16,552 nt of DNA from assembly GCA_946886065.1 (NCBI GenBank), contig CAMPHU010000092.1:1-16552 (forward strand), in the 5' to 3' direction. Numbering within the stretch: the stretch's first letter is position 1; each line of letters begins with the position of its first letter. Source of the stretch: an uncultured Massilia sp. GTDB lineage: Bacteria > Pseudomonadota > Gammaproteobacteria > Burkholderiales > Burkholderiaceae. The notes below the pieces were generated by a model that saw nothing but the letters and a program-made list of their open reading frames with translations, had not been told where the DNA came from and searched no databases. This document shows positions 1-5,983 of this stretch, in pieces. A program made the translations under genes and the position numbers.

Positions 1-1
1 C

Positions 2-307
2 TTCATAACCTCGAGTAACGTGCGCATCAAAAAACCGGTGGCGACCAGCGCGGCGCTCGGGTTTCCGATTGCGCTGTCGGGGACGCTGTCGAATATTTAC
101 TGGGGATGGGGAGAGCCCGGGTTGCCGGCGTATTCGCTCGGCTTCATCTACCTGCCGGCGCTGGCGATCATCGCGCTGGCCAGCGTGACCATGGCGCCAC
201 TGGGGGCGAGGACGGCGCACAAGATGCCGGTGCGGCAGTTGCAGAAGGTGTTTGCCGTGATTCTGTATGCGCTGGCGGCTTACATGTTTTGGAAAGCGGT
301 GAGCTGA
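2..307 (+). CDS. TauE/SafE-family sulfite exporter-like membrane protein, 3' end only
   Basis: This is the C-terminal part of a polytopic membrane protein. The reading frame is open from the first bases of the window, so the gene starts upstream; the GTG at base 20 lies inside the frame and is not the real start. The visible ~101 residues begin with a segment like the second TauE/SafE repeat (VATSAALGFPIALSG, the conserved TSA...P.A..G pattern). A Gly/Trp-rich loop (YWGWGEPG), two hydrophobic helices and a final helix ending YMFWKAVS follow. TauE/SafE proteins are inner-membrane exporters or permeases linked to sulfite, sulfoacetate or other small organic anions. Nothing here indicates the substrate. 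The gene converges on lgt, with a palindrome in the 60-base gap. Confidence 0.85.
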   Translation, partial: FITSSNVRIKKPVATSAALGFPIALSGTLSNIYWGWGEPGLPAYSLGFIYLPALAIIALASVTMAPLGARTAHKMPVRQLQKVFAVILYALAAYMFWKAVS

Positions 308-329
308 GGCGCCAGGGGCTGTTCGGAGT

Positions 330-363
330 AACTTGGGTCCCCGCGAAGGCGGGGACCCAAGTT
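330..363. repeat. REP-like perfect palindrome between convergent genes
   Basis: Bases 330-344 and 349-363 are perfect 15-bp inverted arms around a 4-base loop (GAAG); the core reads CTTGGGTCCCCGC / GCGGGGACCCAAG. Neither side is followed by a run of T, so it is not a canonical intrinsic terminator, though such a stem could slow polymerase or protect 3' ends. It lies between two converging genes, the usual place for REP elements. One translation contains VPAKAGTQ, a peptide I know from spurious ORFs over this repeat class. A 13-base half copy lies at 3907-3919. The REP assignment comes from recognition and has not been tested by a genome search. Confidence 0.75.
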
Positions 364-367
364 GAAT

Positions 368-1177
368 TTACGCGTGTACCGCCCGATTCCCCGGCTGCTT
401 ATACGCCCACGCCAGCATCACCAGCGCCGCGATAATCATCGGCAGCGACAGCATCTGCCCCGAGGTGATCGGGATCCCCGCCACGTCGATCTCCCAATCC
501 GGCACGCGGAAGTACTCGGTAAAGAAGCGCGCGCACCCATACAGCAGCGTGAACAGCGCACCCACGGCGAGACGCGGCCGCGCCTTGCGCGCGAACGGCC
601 ACAGGATCAGGAACACCAGCACCCCATCGACCAGGCATTGGTAGAGCGGCGATGGATGGCGCAGCCCGACCGCGTTCGGCCACTCCATGGCCCAGGGCAG
701 CGACGCATCGGCCACGCGCCCCGGCAGTTCCGCGTTGATGAAGTTGCCGATGCGGCCCGCCGCATACCCCAGCGGCACCATCGGCGCGATGAAGTCGTAC
801 ACGTCCAGCAGGTTGCGCTTGCGGCGGCGCGCCCACAGCGCCATCGCGATCAGCACGCCCAGGAAGCCGCCGTGGAAGGACATGCCGCCTTTCCAGACCA
901 TGAAGATCTCGAGCGGATGCTCGAGGAAGTAGAGCGGCTGGTAGAACAGCACCTCGCCCAGGCGCCCGCCCAGGATCACGCCAAGCATGCCGTAGAAGAG
1001 CATGTCGTCGAGGTCGTCCTTGGTCCAGCCTTGGGCGGCGATGTGCGGCTGGCGGATGCGCAGGCGGCCCAGCATCAGGAACTGGGCGAAGGCCACCACG
1101 TACATCAGGCCGTACCAGTGGATGTCGACCGGTCCGATGGAGAACGCGATCGGGTTCGGCTGCGGGTGAACAAGCAT
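368..1177 (-). CDS. lgt: Prolipoprotein diacylglyceryl transferase Lgt
   Basis: Lgt transfers diacylglycerol from phosphatidylglycerol to the lipobox cysteine of prolipoproteins, the first step of bacterial lipoprotein maturation, in the inner membrane. The 269-residue product has family length and several predicted membrane segments. It shows the Lgt landmarks: HWYGLMY near residue 20, [12 protein letters not shown] (70-81), MSFHGGFLG (99-107, with the conserved His102), the Lgt signature [14 protein letters not shown] (141-154, with essential Arg142), and [13 protein letters not shown] near 215-227. The ATG is preceded only by a weak purine stretch (GAAAG). The gene starts 15 bases after the stop of the LysR gene on the same strand, so the two may be cotranscribed. 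It converges on the TauE/SafE gene. Confidence 0.97.
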   Translation of the reverse strand: MLVHPQPNPIAFSIGPVDIHWYGLMYVVAFAQFLMLGRLRIRQPHIAAQGWTKDDLDDMLFYGMLGVILGGRLGEVLFYQPLYFLEHPLEIFMVWKGGMSFHGGFLGVLIAMALWARRRKRNLLDVYDFIAPMVPLGYAAGRIGNFINAELPGRVADASLPWAMEWPNAVGLRHPSPLYQCLVDGVLVFLILWPFARKARPRLAVGALFTLLYGCARFFTEYFRVPDWEIDVAGIPITSGQMLSLPMIIAALVMLAWAYKQPGNRAVHA

Positions 1178-1192
1178 AGTCAGTCTTTCGAG

Positions 1193-2089
1193 TCAGTCTT
1201 CAAACAAGAGGTTCAAAAAGCCCTTGAGCACCGGCGAGGCATTGTCGCGGCGCCAGGCCAGGCCGGTCTCGGCCAGCGGCGTGGGGTCGGCGAGGGCACG
1301 GTATTCTACGCCCGGGCGCATCAGGTTCGACACGGATTGTGGCACAAGTGCCAGCCCCATGCCGCCGGAGACCAGGCTGACGATGGTCTGCATCTGGATC
1401 GCTTCCTGCCCGATCACGGGCGTCACCCCGGCCGCGCGGAAGCACGCGAGGATGGCGTCATGCAGGGCCGGGGCGACCGCGCGCGGGAAGATCACCAGCG
1501 GCAGCGGCGGCAGGTCGCGCAGGCGCACCGGGCCGCTTCGTGGCACTGCGCGCAGCGCCTCCAGCCCGCTCGGGGCGCACAGGATCAGCGGTTCCTCGAC
1601 GATGCGGCGGTAGTCGAGCAGGTCGTCGAGCGGCAGCGGCGGGATCACGAAGCCGGCGTCGATGCGGCCCTGCAGCAGGTCTCCGAACTGGACGTCGGAG
1701 GTCGCTTCCTGCAGCACCATGCGCACCGCCGGGTAGGCGGCGCTGTAGCGGCGCAGGATGGCCGGCAGCACCGACAGGCCTGCCGTGGTGACGAAGGACA
1801 GGCCCAGGCGCCCCGCTTCGCCCGAGGCGATGCGGCGCACCAGCTCGGGCAAGGCGCCGGCTTCTTCCAGGATGCGGCGCGCTTCCGGCAGCATGGCGCT
1901 GCCGGCCGGCGTGAGCGTGACCTGGCGCCGGTTGCGCAGGAACAGGGGCGCGCCCAGCAGTTCTTCCAGGCCCGCGATGCTCTGCGACAGCGGCGGCTGG
2001 GTCATGTGCAGGCGCGCGGCGGCGCGGCCGAAGTGCAGCTCTTCGGCGACGGTGACGAAATGGCGCAGCTGGCGCAGTTCCGGAGTCAT
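1193..2089 (-). CDS. LysR-type transcriptional regulator divergent from ilvD
   Basis: This is a 298-residue LysR-family (LTTR) regulator. The N-terminal winged helix-turn-helix is plain: MTPELRQLRHFVTVAEELHF, then the recognition-helix region AAARLHMTQPPLSQSIAGLEE and LFLRNRRQVTLTPAG (residues ~22-63). An inducer-binding domain of periplasmic-binding-protein fold follows (~90-298). I chose the ATG at 2087-2089 because MTPELRQLRHF is the normal LTTR beginning; the frame is open further upstream but that part looks non-coding. The gene is divergent from ilvD, and the shared spacer holds two LTTR-type boxes, so it probably controls its own expression and perhaps ilvD. The ligand is unknown. It is not demonstrably IlvY, and position next to ilvD is the only hint of a metabolic role. 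Confidence 0.92.
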   Translation of the reverse strand: MTPELRQLRHFVTVAEELHFGRAAARLHMTQPPLSQSIAGLEELLGAPLFLRNRRQVTLTPAGSAMLPEARRILEEAGALPELVRRIASGEAGRLGLSFVTTAGLSVLPAILRRYSAAYPAVRMVLQEATSDVQFGDLLQGRIDAGFVIPPLPLDDLLDYRRIVEEPLILCAPSGLEALRAVPRSGPVRLRDLPPLPLVIFPRAVAPALHDAILACFRAAGVTPVIGQEAIQMQTIVSLVSGGMGLALVPQSVSNLMRPGVEYRALADPTPLAETGLAWRRDNASPVLKGFLNLLFED

Positions 2090-2091
2090 CG

Positions 2092-2136
2092 ATACGTACG
2101 GTGTATGGATTGAATTGGGTGATACAACCGGCATAT
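2092..2136. promoter_or_regulatory. Two LysR-type binding boxes in the lysR-ilvD divergent region
   Basis: Bases 2092-2106 read ATAC-N7-GTAT, a perfect match to the T-N11-A LysR-type box in the form described for BenM/CatM-like regulators. Bases 2122-2136 read ATAC-N7-ATAT, one base from the same pattern. The centres are 30 bp apart, close to three helical turns, as expected for recognition and activation sites bound by one LTTR tetramer. The first box begins 3 bases upstream of the LysR start codon; the second overlaps the likely -10 region of ilvD. Binding by the adjacent regulator is inferred. Confidence 0.6.
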
Positions 2137-2139
2137 TAC
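2110..2139 (+). promoter_or_regulatory. Candidate sigma70 promoter of ilvD
   Basis: TTGAAT (2110-2115) can serve as a -35 box. An AT-rich -10 region follows about 16 to 18 bases later: CATATT at 2132-2137 or TATTAC at 2134-2139, each 4 of 6 to consensus. It is the only AT-rich patch before ilvD and gives a leader of roughly 65 bases. The second LysR box overlaps the -10 region, which would fit repression or competition at this promoter. This is a consensus match only. Confidence 0.4.
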
Positions 2140-2200
2140 ACGCACGGCGTCCCGTTTGACCTCCGGGGCAGGGCGAGGCATGCTGGCAGGCCTGACCTCG

Positions 2201-2206
2201 AAGGAG
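2201..2206 (+). promoter_or_regulatory. Ribosome binding site fixing the ilvD start
   Basis: AAGGAG lies 6 bases upstream of the ATG at 2213-2215. The frame stays open further upstream with another ATG at 2156, but that codon has no comparable site, so translation should start at 2213. Confidence 0.8.
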
Positions 2207-2212
2207 CTTGTC

Positions 2213-3898
2213 ATGGCCGATCCAGCGCGCTACAACCGCCGTTCCCGCCACGTCACCGAAGGCGTCGCCCGCAGCCCGAACCGCTCGATGTACTACGCGA
2301 TGGGCTATCGCGAGGAAGACTTCGAGAAGCCGATGATCGGCATCGCCAACGGCCACTCGACCATCACGCCCTGCAATTCCGGCCTGCAGAAGCTGGCCGA
2401 CGTGGCCATCGCCGCGGTGAAGGAAGCGGGAGCGAATCCCCAGGTGTTCGGCACCCCGACCATTTCGGACGGCATGTCGATGGGGACCGAGGGCATGAAG
2501 TTCTCGCTGATCTCGCGCGAGGTGATCGCCGACTGCATCGAGACCTGCGTCAATGGCCAGTGGATGGACGGCGTGGTCGTGATCGGCGGCTGCGACAAGA
2601 ACATGCCGGGCGGGATGATCGCCCTGGCGCGCCTGAACGTGCCCGGCATCTACGTCTATGGCGGCACCATCAAGCCGGGCCACTGGAAGGGCAAGGATCT
2701 GACCATTGTCTCCGCCTTCGAGGCGGTGGGCGAATTCACGGCGGGGCGCATGACGCGCGAGGACTTCGAGGGCATCGAGCGCAACGCCTGTCCTTCGTCG
2801 GGCTCCTGCGGCGGCATGTACACGGCCAACACCATGTCGTCCTCGTTCGAGGCGCTGGGCATGTCGCTGCTGTACTCGTCGACCATGGCCAACCCCGACG
2901 ACGAGAAGGTCGGCTCGGCGGCGCAATCGGCGCGCGTGCTGGTGGAGGCGGTCAAGCGCGACCTCAAGCCGCGCGACATCATCACGCGCGAGTCGATCGA
3001 GAACGCGGTGGCGCTGATCATGGCCACCGGCGGCTCCACCAACGCGGTGCTGCACTACCTGGCCATCGCCCATGCCGCCGAGGTGGAATGGTCGCTCGAC
3101 GACTTCGAGCGCGTGCGGCGCAAGGTGCCGGTGATCTGCAATCTCAAGCCTTCGGGCGAGTATGTCGCCACCGACCTGCACCGCGCGGGCGCGATTCCCC
3201 AGGTGATGAAGCTGCTGCTCGACGCCGGGCTGCTGCACGGCGGCTGCATGACCATCACCGGGCGCACCCTGGCCGAGGAATTGGCCGCCGTGCCGTCCAC
3301 GCCGTCGGCAGGGCAGGACGTGATCCGGCCGCTGTCGCGGGCGCTGTACGACGAAGGCCACCTGGCGATCCTGAAGGGCAACCTGGCGCCCGACGGGGCG
3401 GTGGCCAAGATCACGGGCCTCAAGAACCCGGCCATCACCGGCCCGGCGCGCGTGTTCGACGACGAGCAGTCGGCCATGGACCTGATCCTGGCGAACGGGA
3501 TCCAGCCGGGCGACGTGCTGGTGCTGCGCTATCTGGGACCGAAGGGCGGGCCGGGGATGCCGGAGATGCTGGCGCCCACATCGGCGCTGATCGGCAAAGG
3601 GCTGGGCGAGTCGGTCGGCCTGATCACGGACGGGCGCTTCTCGGGCGGAACCTGGGGGATGGTGGTGGGGCACGTGTCGCCGGAGGCATACGAGGGCGGG
3701 ACGATCGCGCTGGTGCAGGAAGGGGATTCGGTGACGATCGATGCGCACCGCTTGCTGATCCAGCTGAACGTGCCGGAGGATGAACTGGCGCGGAGGAGGG
3801 CGGCGTGGGTGAAGCCGGCGCCGCGGTACACGCGTGGGGTGCTGGCGAAGTTTGCGAAGCTGACCTCGAGTGCGAGCAAGGGGGCGGTGACGGACTGA
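2213..3898 (+). CDS. ilvD: Dihydroxy-acid dehydratase IlvD
   Basis: IlvD dehydrates 2,3-dihydroxy-isovalerate and 2,3-dihydroxy-3-methylvalerate to the 2-keto acids, the penultimate step of valine and isoleucine synthesis and a feeder of leucine and pantothenate synthesis. The cytosolic 561-residue product has normal length. The three cysteines expected to hold the Fe-S cluster are visible: C54 (TPCNSGL), C127 (GGCDKNMPG, where K129 matches the carbamylated, metal-binding lysine) and C199 ([15 protein letters not shown]). The C-terminal RFSGGTWG, with the conserved active-site serine, is present. The start is set by AAGGAG 6 bases before the ATG; an upstream in-frame ATG would add 19 unconserved residues. 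The gene diverges from the LysR regulator and is followed by a terminator-like hairpin. The spacing of the [14 protein letters not shown] and SGSCGGM motifs suits the shorter IlvD form. Confidence 0.97.
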   Translation: MADPARYNRRSRHVTEGVARSPNRSMYYAMGYREEDFEKPMIGIANGHSTITPCNSGLQKLADVAIAAVKEAGANPQVFGTPTISDGMSMGTEGMKFSLISREVIADCIETCVNGQWMDGVVVIGGCDKNMPGGMIALARLNVPGIYVYGGTIKPGHWKGKDLTIVSAFEAVGEFTAGRMTREDFEGIERNACPSSGSCGGMYTANTMSSSFEALGMSLLYSSTMANPDDEKVGSAAQSARVLVEAVKRDLKPRDIITRESIENAVALIMATGGSTNAVLHYLAIAHAAEVEWSLDDFERVRRKVPVICNLKPSGEYVATDLHRAGAIPQVMKLLLDAGLLHGGCMTITGRTLAEELAAVPSTPSAGQDVIRPLSRALYDEGHLAILKGNLAPDGAVAKITGLKNPAITGPARVFDDEQSAMDLILANGIQPGDVLVLRYLGPKGGPGMPEMLAPTSALIGKGLGESVGLITDGRFSGGTWGMVVGHVSPEAYEGGTIALVQEGDSVTIDAHRLLIQLNVPEDELARRRAAWVKPAPRYTRGVLAKFAKLTSSASKGAVTD

Positions 3899-3906
3899 AG
3901 TGGTGT

Positions 3907-3919
3907 GCGGGGACCCAAG
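3907..3919. repeat. Half copy of the REP-like repeat
   Basis: The 13 bases GCGGGGACCCAAG are identical to the right arm of the palindrome at 330-363, but the left arm is missing. It lies 8 bases after the ilvD stop and before the terminator hairpin. It is probably a decayed or half REP unit; with only 13 bases, chance is possible. Confidence 0.5.
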
Positions 3920-3935
3920 GCTGCATGAGCAGACG

Positions 3936-3970
3936 ACAAAAAACAAAACGGCGGGAATCACCCGCCGTTT
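3936..3970 (-). terminator. Intrinsic terminator of the small Trp-rich gene, possibly bidirectional
   Basis: A perfect 10-bp stem (AAACGGCGGG at 3946-3955, CCCGCCGTTT at 3961-3970) has a 5-base loop. On the minus strand the stem starts three bases after the stop codon and is followed by a T-rich tract with one interruption each side of TTTTTT (about 3936-3945). On the plus strand, coming from ilvD, it is followed by TTT then a weaker AT stretch, so it may also stop ilvD transcription. Confidence 0.8.
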
Positions 3971-3973
3971 CCA

Positions 3974-4198
3974 TTATTTGCGCTTCAAGAAAGCCTGCTT
4001 CACCCGCGCCTGCCGGTTCTTGTCCTGCACATCGTGCGCTTTCTTCTTATCCAGCCCCAGCATCTTCTCGATGAACTCGAACCAGACAAAGGCGAACACC
4101 ATCAACCCGACGATATACCACCAGGACAGCTCGGCAAAACGCCACACTTCCAACCCACGCAGGGCCACGAGAGCGGCAATCAGGATGATCAATGGCAT
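3974..4198 (-). CDS. Small Trp-rich membrane protein (TIGR04438-like)
   Basis: The 74-residue product is recognisable as the small Trp-rich protein family found in Burkholderiales. It has an N-terminal hydrophobic helix (MPLIILIAALVAL), the motif FAELSWWYIVG (residues 21-31, adjacent Trp26-Trp27), a second helix continuing FAFVWFEFIEKMLGLDKKK with Trp39, and a very basic tail ending in Lys-Arg-Lys. It is probably an inner-membrane protein with a cytoplasmic tail. The function is unknown. The start was set by GGAAGGAG at 4206-4213, 7 bases before the ATG at 4198; another in-frame ATG 21 bases upstream lies beyond this site and would leave it inside the coding region. It is divergent from the cytochrome gene and has its own terminator. 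Confidence 0.85.
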   Translation of the reverse strand: MPLIILIAALVALRGLEVWRFAELSWWYIVGLMVFAFVWFEFIEKMLGLDKKKAHDVQDKNRQARVKQAFLKRK

Positions 4199-4205
4199 GA
4201 CAAAA

Positions 4206-4213
4206 CTCCTTCC
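4206..4213 (-). promoter_or_regulatory. Ribosome binding site fixing the small Trp-rich gene start
   Basis: On the minus strand GGAAGGAG lies 7 bases before the ATG at 4196-4198. It rules out the in-frame ATG ending at 4219, which would put the site inside the coding sequence. Confidence 0.75.
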
Positions 4214-4224
4214 ATCCATACATC

Positions 4225-4261
4225 TTACAGAAAAATAATGCCAGAGGGCAATTTTCTGTAA
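4225..4261. promoter_or_regulatory. 10-bp dyad in the divergent spacer before cytochrome c
   Basis: TTACAGAAAA (4225-4234) and TTTTCTGTAA (4252-4261) are exact inverted arms 17 bases apart. A second short stem TGCC/GGCA (4239-4242, 4247-4250) nests inside. A third TTACAGA occurs at 4301-4307. The dyad lies in the 178-base AT-richer gap between two divergent genes, so it could be an operator or a hairpin in the leader of the minus-strand gene. No specific regulator can be named. Confidence 0.45.
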
Positions 4262-4316
4262 TTTCTTGTTGCTAAGTCAACCATTCCCGTTGCTTCATCG
4301 TTACAGAGTGTATCGG

Positions 4317-4348
4317 TTGATGAAGGATGCACGGAAACCCTGTACTAT
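4317..4348 (+). promoter_or_regulatory. Weak candidate promoter of the cytochrome c gene
   Basis: TTGATG (4317-4322) and TACTAT (4343-4348) resemble -35 and -10 boxes, but the 20-base spacer is longer than ideal. It would give a start site about 20 bases before the ATG. It is offered only as the best match in the region. Confidence 0.25.
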
Positions 4349-4376
4349 CCTCATCGTGTTAAACCTGGAGAAACAA

Positions 4377-4685
4377 ATGAAACGCTCCCTGATGTTGTGT
4401 GTTGTGTTGTCGGCCCTCGCGTCCACCAGCGCGTTCGCACAAGCCGATCTGGCGAAGGCCAAGAACTGCATGGCTTGCCATGCCGTGGCGAACAAGCTGG
4501 TCGGTCCCTCCTACAAGGACGTTGCAAGCAAGTACGCCGGCCAGAAAGCCGCGGAAGACAAGCTGGTGCAAAAGGTCATGAAGGGCGGCGCAGGTGTCTG
4601 GGGTCCGGTGCCGATGCCGGCCAACCCGCAGGTGAGCGAAGCGGAAGCACGCAGCCTGGTCAAGTGGGTGCTGGCGACCAAGTAA
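4377..4685 (+). CDS. Periplasmic class I c-type cytochrome (c551/c552-like)
   Basis: This is a small electron carrier, exported and haem-loaded in the periplasm. The 102-residue precursor begins with a Sec signal peptide (MKRSLMLCVVLSALASTSAFA, probable cleavage after residue 21). The haem site CMACH is at 31-35, with His35 as axial ligand. Met80, in GPVPMPANP, is the expected second ligand, and the C-terminal helix ends EARSLVKWVLATK. This is the c551/c552 pattern of one CXXCH and a Met in a Pro-rich loop. The ATG at 4377 is preceded by GGAG; the frame runs upstream but without a signal peptide. No oxidase or reductase gene is adjacent, so the partner is unknown. A strong terminator follows. 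Confidence 0.93.
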   Translation: MKRSLMLCVVLSALASTSAFAQADLAKAKNCMACHAVANKLVGPSYKDVASKYAGQKAAEDKLVQKVMKGGAGVWGPVPMPANPQVSEAEARSLVKWVLATK

Positions 4686-4704
4686 GCGTCTGCCCCGCAA
4701 CGAG

Positions 4705-4739
4705 AAAGGCGCGCCTGCGTGAGCAGAGCGCGCTTTTTT
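4705..4739 (+). terminator. Intrinsic terminator of the cytochrome c gene
   Basis: GCGCGC (4709-4714) pairs with GCGCGC (4728-4733). Inside, CTGC (4715-4718) pairs with GCAG (4723-4726) around a GTGA loop, leaving one bulged A (4727). Six T follow at 4734-4739. It begins 20 bases after the stop codon. The same stem read on the minus strand is followed by only TTTCTCG, so it would be weaker for the converging gene. Confidence 0.88.
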
Positions 4740-4753
4740 ATTGAAAAAAGCGC
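4730..4753. repeat. Second perfect palindrome sharing the terminator arm and T-tract
   Basis: GCGCTTTTTT (4730-4739) and AAAAAAGCGC (4744-4753) are perfect 10-bp inverted arms with a 4-base loop (ATTG). The left arm uses the 3' end of the preceding terminator stem plus its T-tract, so the two hairpins cannot form together. The right arm ends exactly at the stop codon of the minus-strand binding-protein gene. It may be part of a bidirectional terminator for the convergent pair. Confidence 0.7.
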
Positions 4754-5890
4754 TCAGCGGATCACGTCGATCCGGGTGCGCTTGCCGCCCTGGTAGGTGA
4801 ACAGGGTCAGGGCACCGTTCCGGATGTCGCCGAACTGGTCGAACTGGATGGTGCCGGTCACGCCTTCGTACTTGATCTTCTTCAGCTCCGGCAGGTATTT
4901 CGCCGGTTCGGCCGACTTGGCGTTCTGCATCGCGGTCGCCATCACCATCACCGAGTCGTACACGTAGGGCGCGTAGAGCTGCACGTCCAGGCCGGTCTTC
5001 TGCTTGAAGCGCGACCGGAAATCGGCCATGACCTGTTCCTGCGCACCCTTGACCCCGCCTGCCTCGGCGCAGATCACCTTGCGTCCCTCCAGGGCATTGC
5101 CCGCCAGCCGGCCCAGCGCCTCGGTGCACATGCCGTCCCCACCCATGAAGATGGCGTTGATGCCGAGCGACTTCATCTGCTTGAGCATGGGGCCGGCCAC
5201 CGAATCCATGCCGCCGAAGAACACCAGGTCGGGCTTCCTGGCGCGGATCGAGGTCAGGATCGCGGCGTAGTCGGTCGCCGTGGCGCTGGTGAATTCCTTG
5301 CCCACGATGCGTACCCCCGGACCCTTGGCGCCCTTGACGAACTCGGTCGCCACGCCCTGGCCATAGGTGGTGCGGTCGTCGATCACGGCGATCTTCTTGA
5401 CCTTCAGGGTCTCGACCGCGTACTTGCCCAGGGTGCCGCCCAGCCTGGAATCGTTCGCCACCACGCGGAAGGCGCCGGGGAAGCCTTGTTTCGTGTACTG
5501 GGGCGCGGTGGTGGCCGGCGAAATCTGCACCAGGCCGGCGTCGTGGTAGATCTTGGAGGCAGGCACCGTGGTGCCGGAATTCAGGTGGCCGATGATGCCG
5601 TTGACCCTGGCGTCGACCAGCTTCTGGGCCACGGCCGTGCCCTGTTTCGGGTCGCTGCCGTCGTCCTCGGCCAGCAGCTGGAACTTCACCTTCCGGCCGT
5701 TGATCGTGACGCCCTTGGCGTTGAGCTCGTCGATCGCCATGCGCGCCGCGTTCTCGTTGTCCTTGCCGAGGTGGGCGTTGGGGCCGGAGACGGGGCCGAC
5801 GTGGCCGATCTTGACGACCTGCTGGGCCAGCGCCTTGCCTGCCAGCCCAAGAGCGAGCGCAAGCGGAATGAATTTGAGGCCGGAGTGCAT
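4754..5890 (-). CDS. Branched-chain amino acid-type ABC transporter substrate-binding protein (LivK-like)
   Basis: This is a periplasmic type I solute-binding protein of the LIV-BP family, 378 residues, normal length. A Sec signal peptide (residues 1-22, ending GKALA) is followed by VKIGHVGPVSGPNAHLGKDNENAARMAIDELN, the standard opening of the LivK/LivJ fold. Characteristic stretches follow: VNGIIGHLNSGTT (ligand-binding region), PATTAPQYT, GFPGAFRV, and the second-lobe sequence DLVFFGGMDSVAGPMLKQM. AAGGAG 6 bases before the ATG fixes the start. The family binds leucine, isoleucine and valine, but also aromatic compounds, amides or urea; the ligand cannot be read from the sequence. No permease or ATPase genes (livHMGF) are beside it, so it is an orphan component here. 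It converges on the cytochrome gene. Confidence 0.93.
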   Translation of the reverse strand: MHSGLKFIPLALALGLAGKALAQQVVKIGHVGPVSGPNAHLGKDNENAARMAIDELNAKGVTINGRKVKFQLLAEDDGSDPKQGTAVAQKLVDARVNGIIGHLNSGTTVPASKIYHDAGLVQISPATTAPQYTKQGFPGAFRVVANDSRLGGTLGKYAVETLKVKKIAVIDDRTTYGQGVATEFVKGAKGPGVRIVGKEFTSATATDYAAILTSIRARKPDLVFFGGMDSVAGPMLKQMKSLGINAIFMGGDGMCTEALGRLAGNALEGRKVICAEAGGVKGAQEQVMADFRSRFKQKTGLDVQLYAPYVYDSVMVMATAMQNAKSAEPAKYLPELKKIKYEGVTGTIQFDQFGDIRNGALTLFTYQGGKRTRIDVIR

Positions 5891-5983
5891 GGCTGTCTCC
5901 TTCAGGAACGACGGAATGCATTGGCTTCAACTTACCGCAATTCCTCGGCCCTTAAAAGGGAAAGCACATGCGACAACGGGGAG

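Noticed and set aside
362..2113. Long plus-strand open frame opposite lgt and the LysR gene
   Set aside because: Its product is rich in Arg, Gln, His and Ala with no domain. It is the usual antisense shadow of GC-rich genes whose true strand shows clear Lgt and LysR families.
2101..3783. Long plus-strand frame overlapping ilvD, and a minus-strand extension of the LysR frame through ilvD
   Set aside because: Both are low-complexity Arg/Gly/His translations. IlvD motifs are intact in the accepted frame, and the LysR family starts at the ATG at 2089.
5949..5960. Short palindrome CCCTT-AA-AAGGG between the binding-protein and CYTH-CHAD genes
   Set aside because: At 5-bp arms with no second copy it is within what chance gives; no promoter boxes with good spacing could be tied to it.
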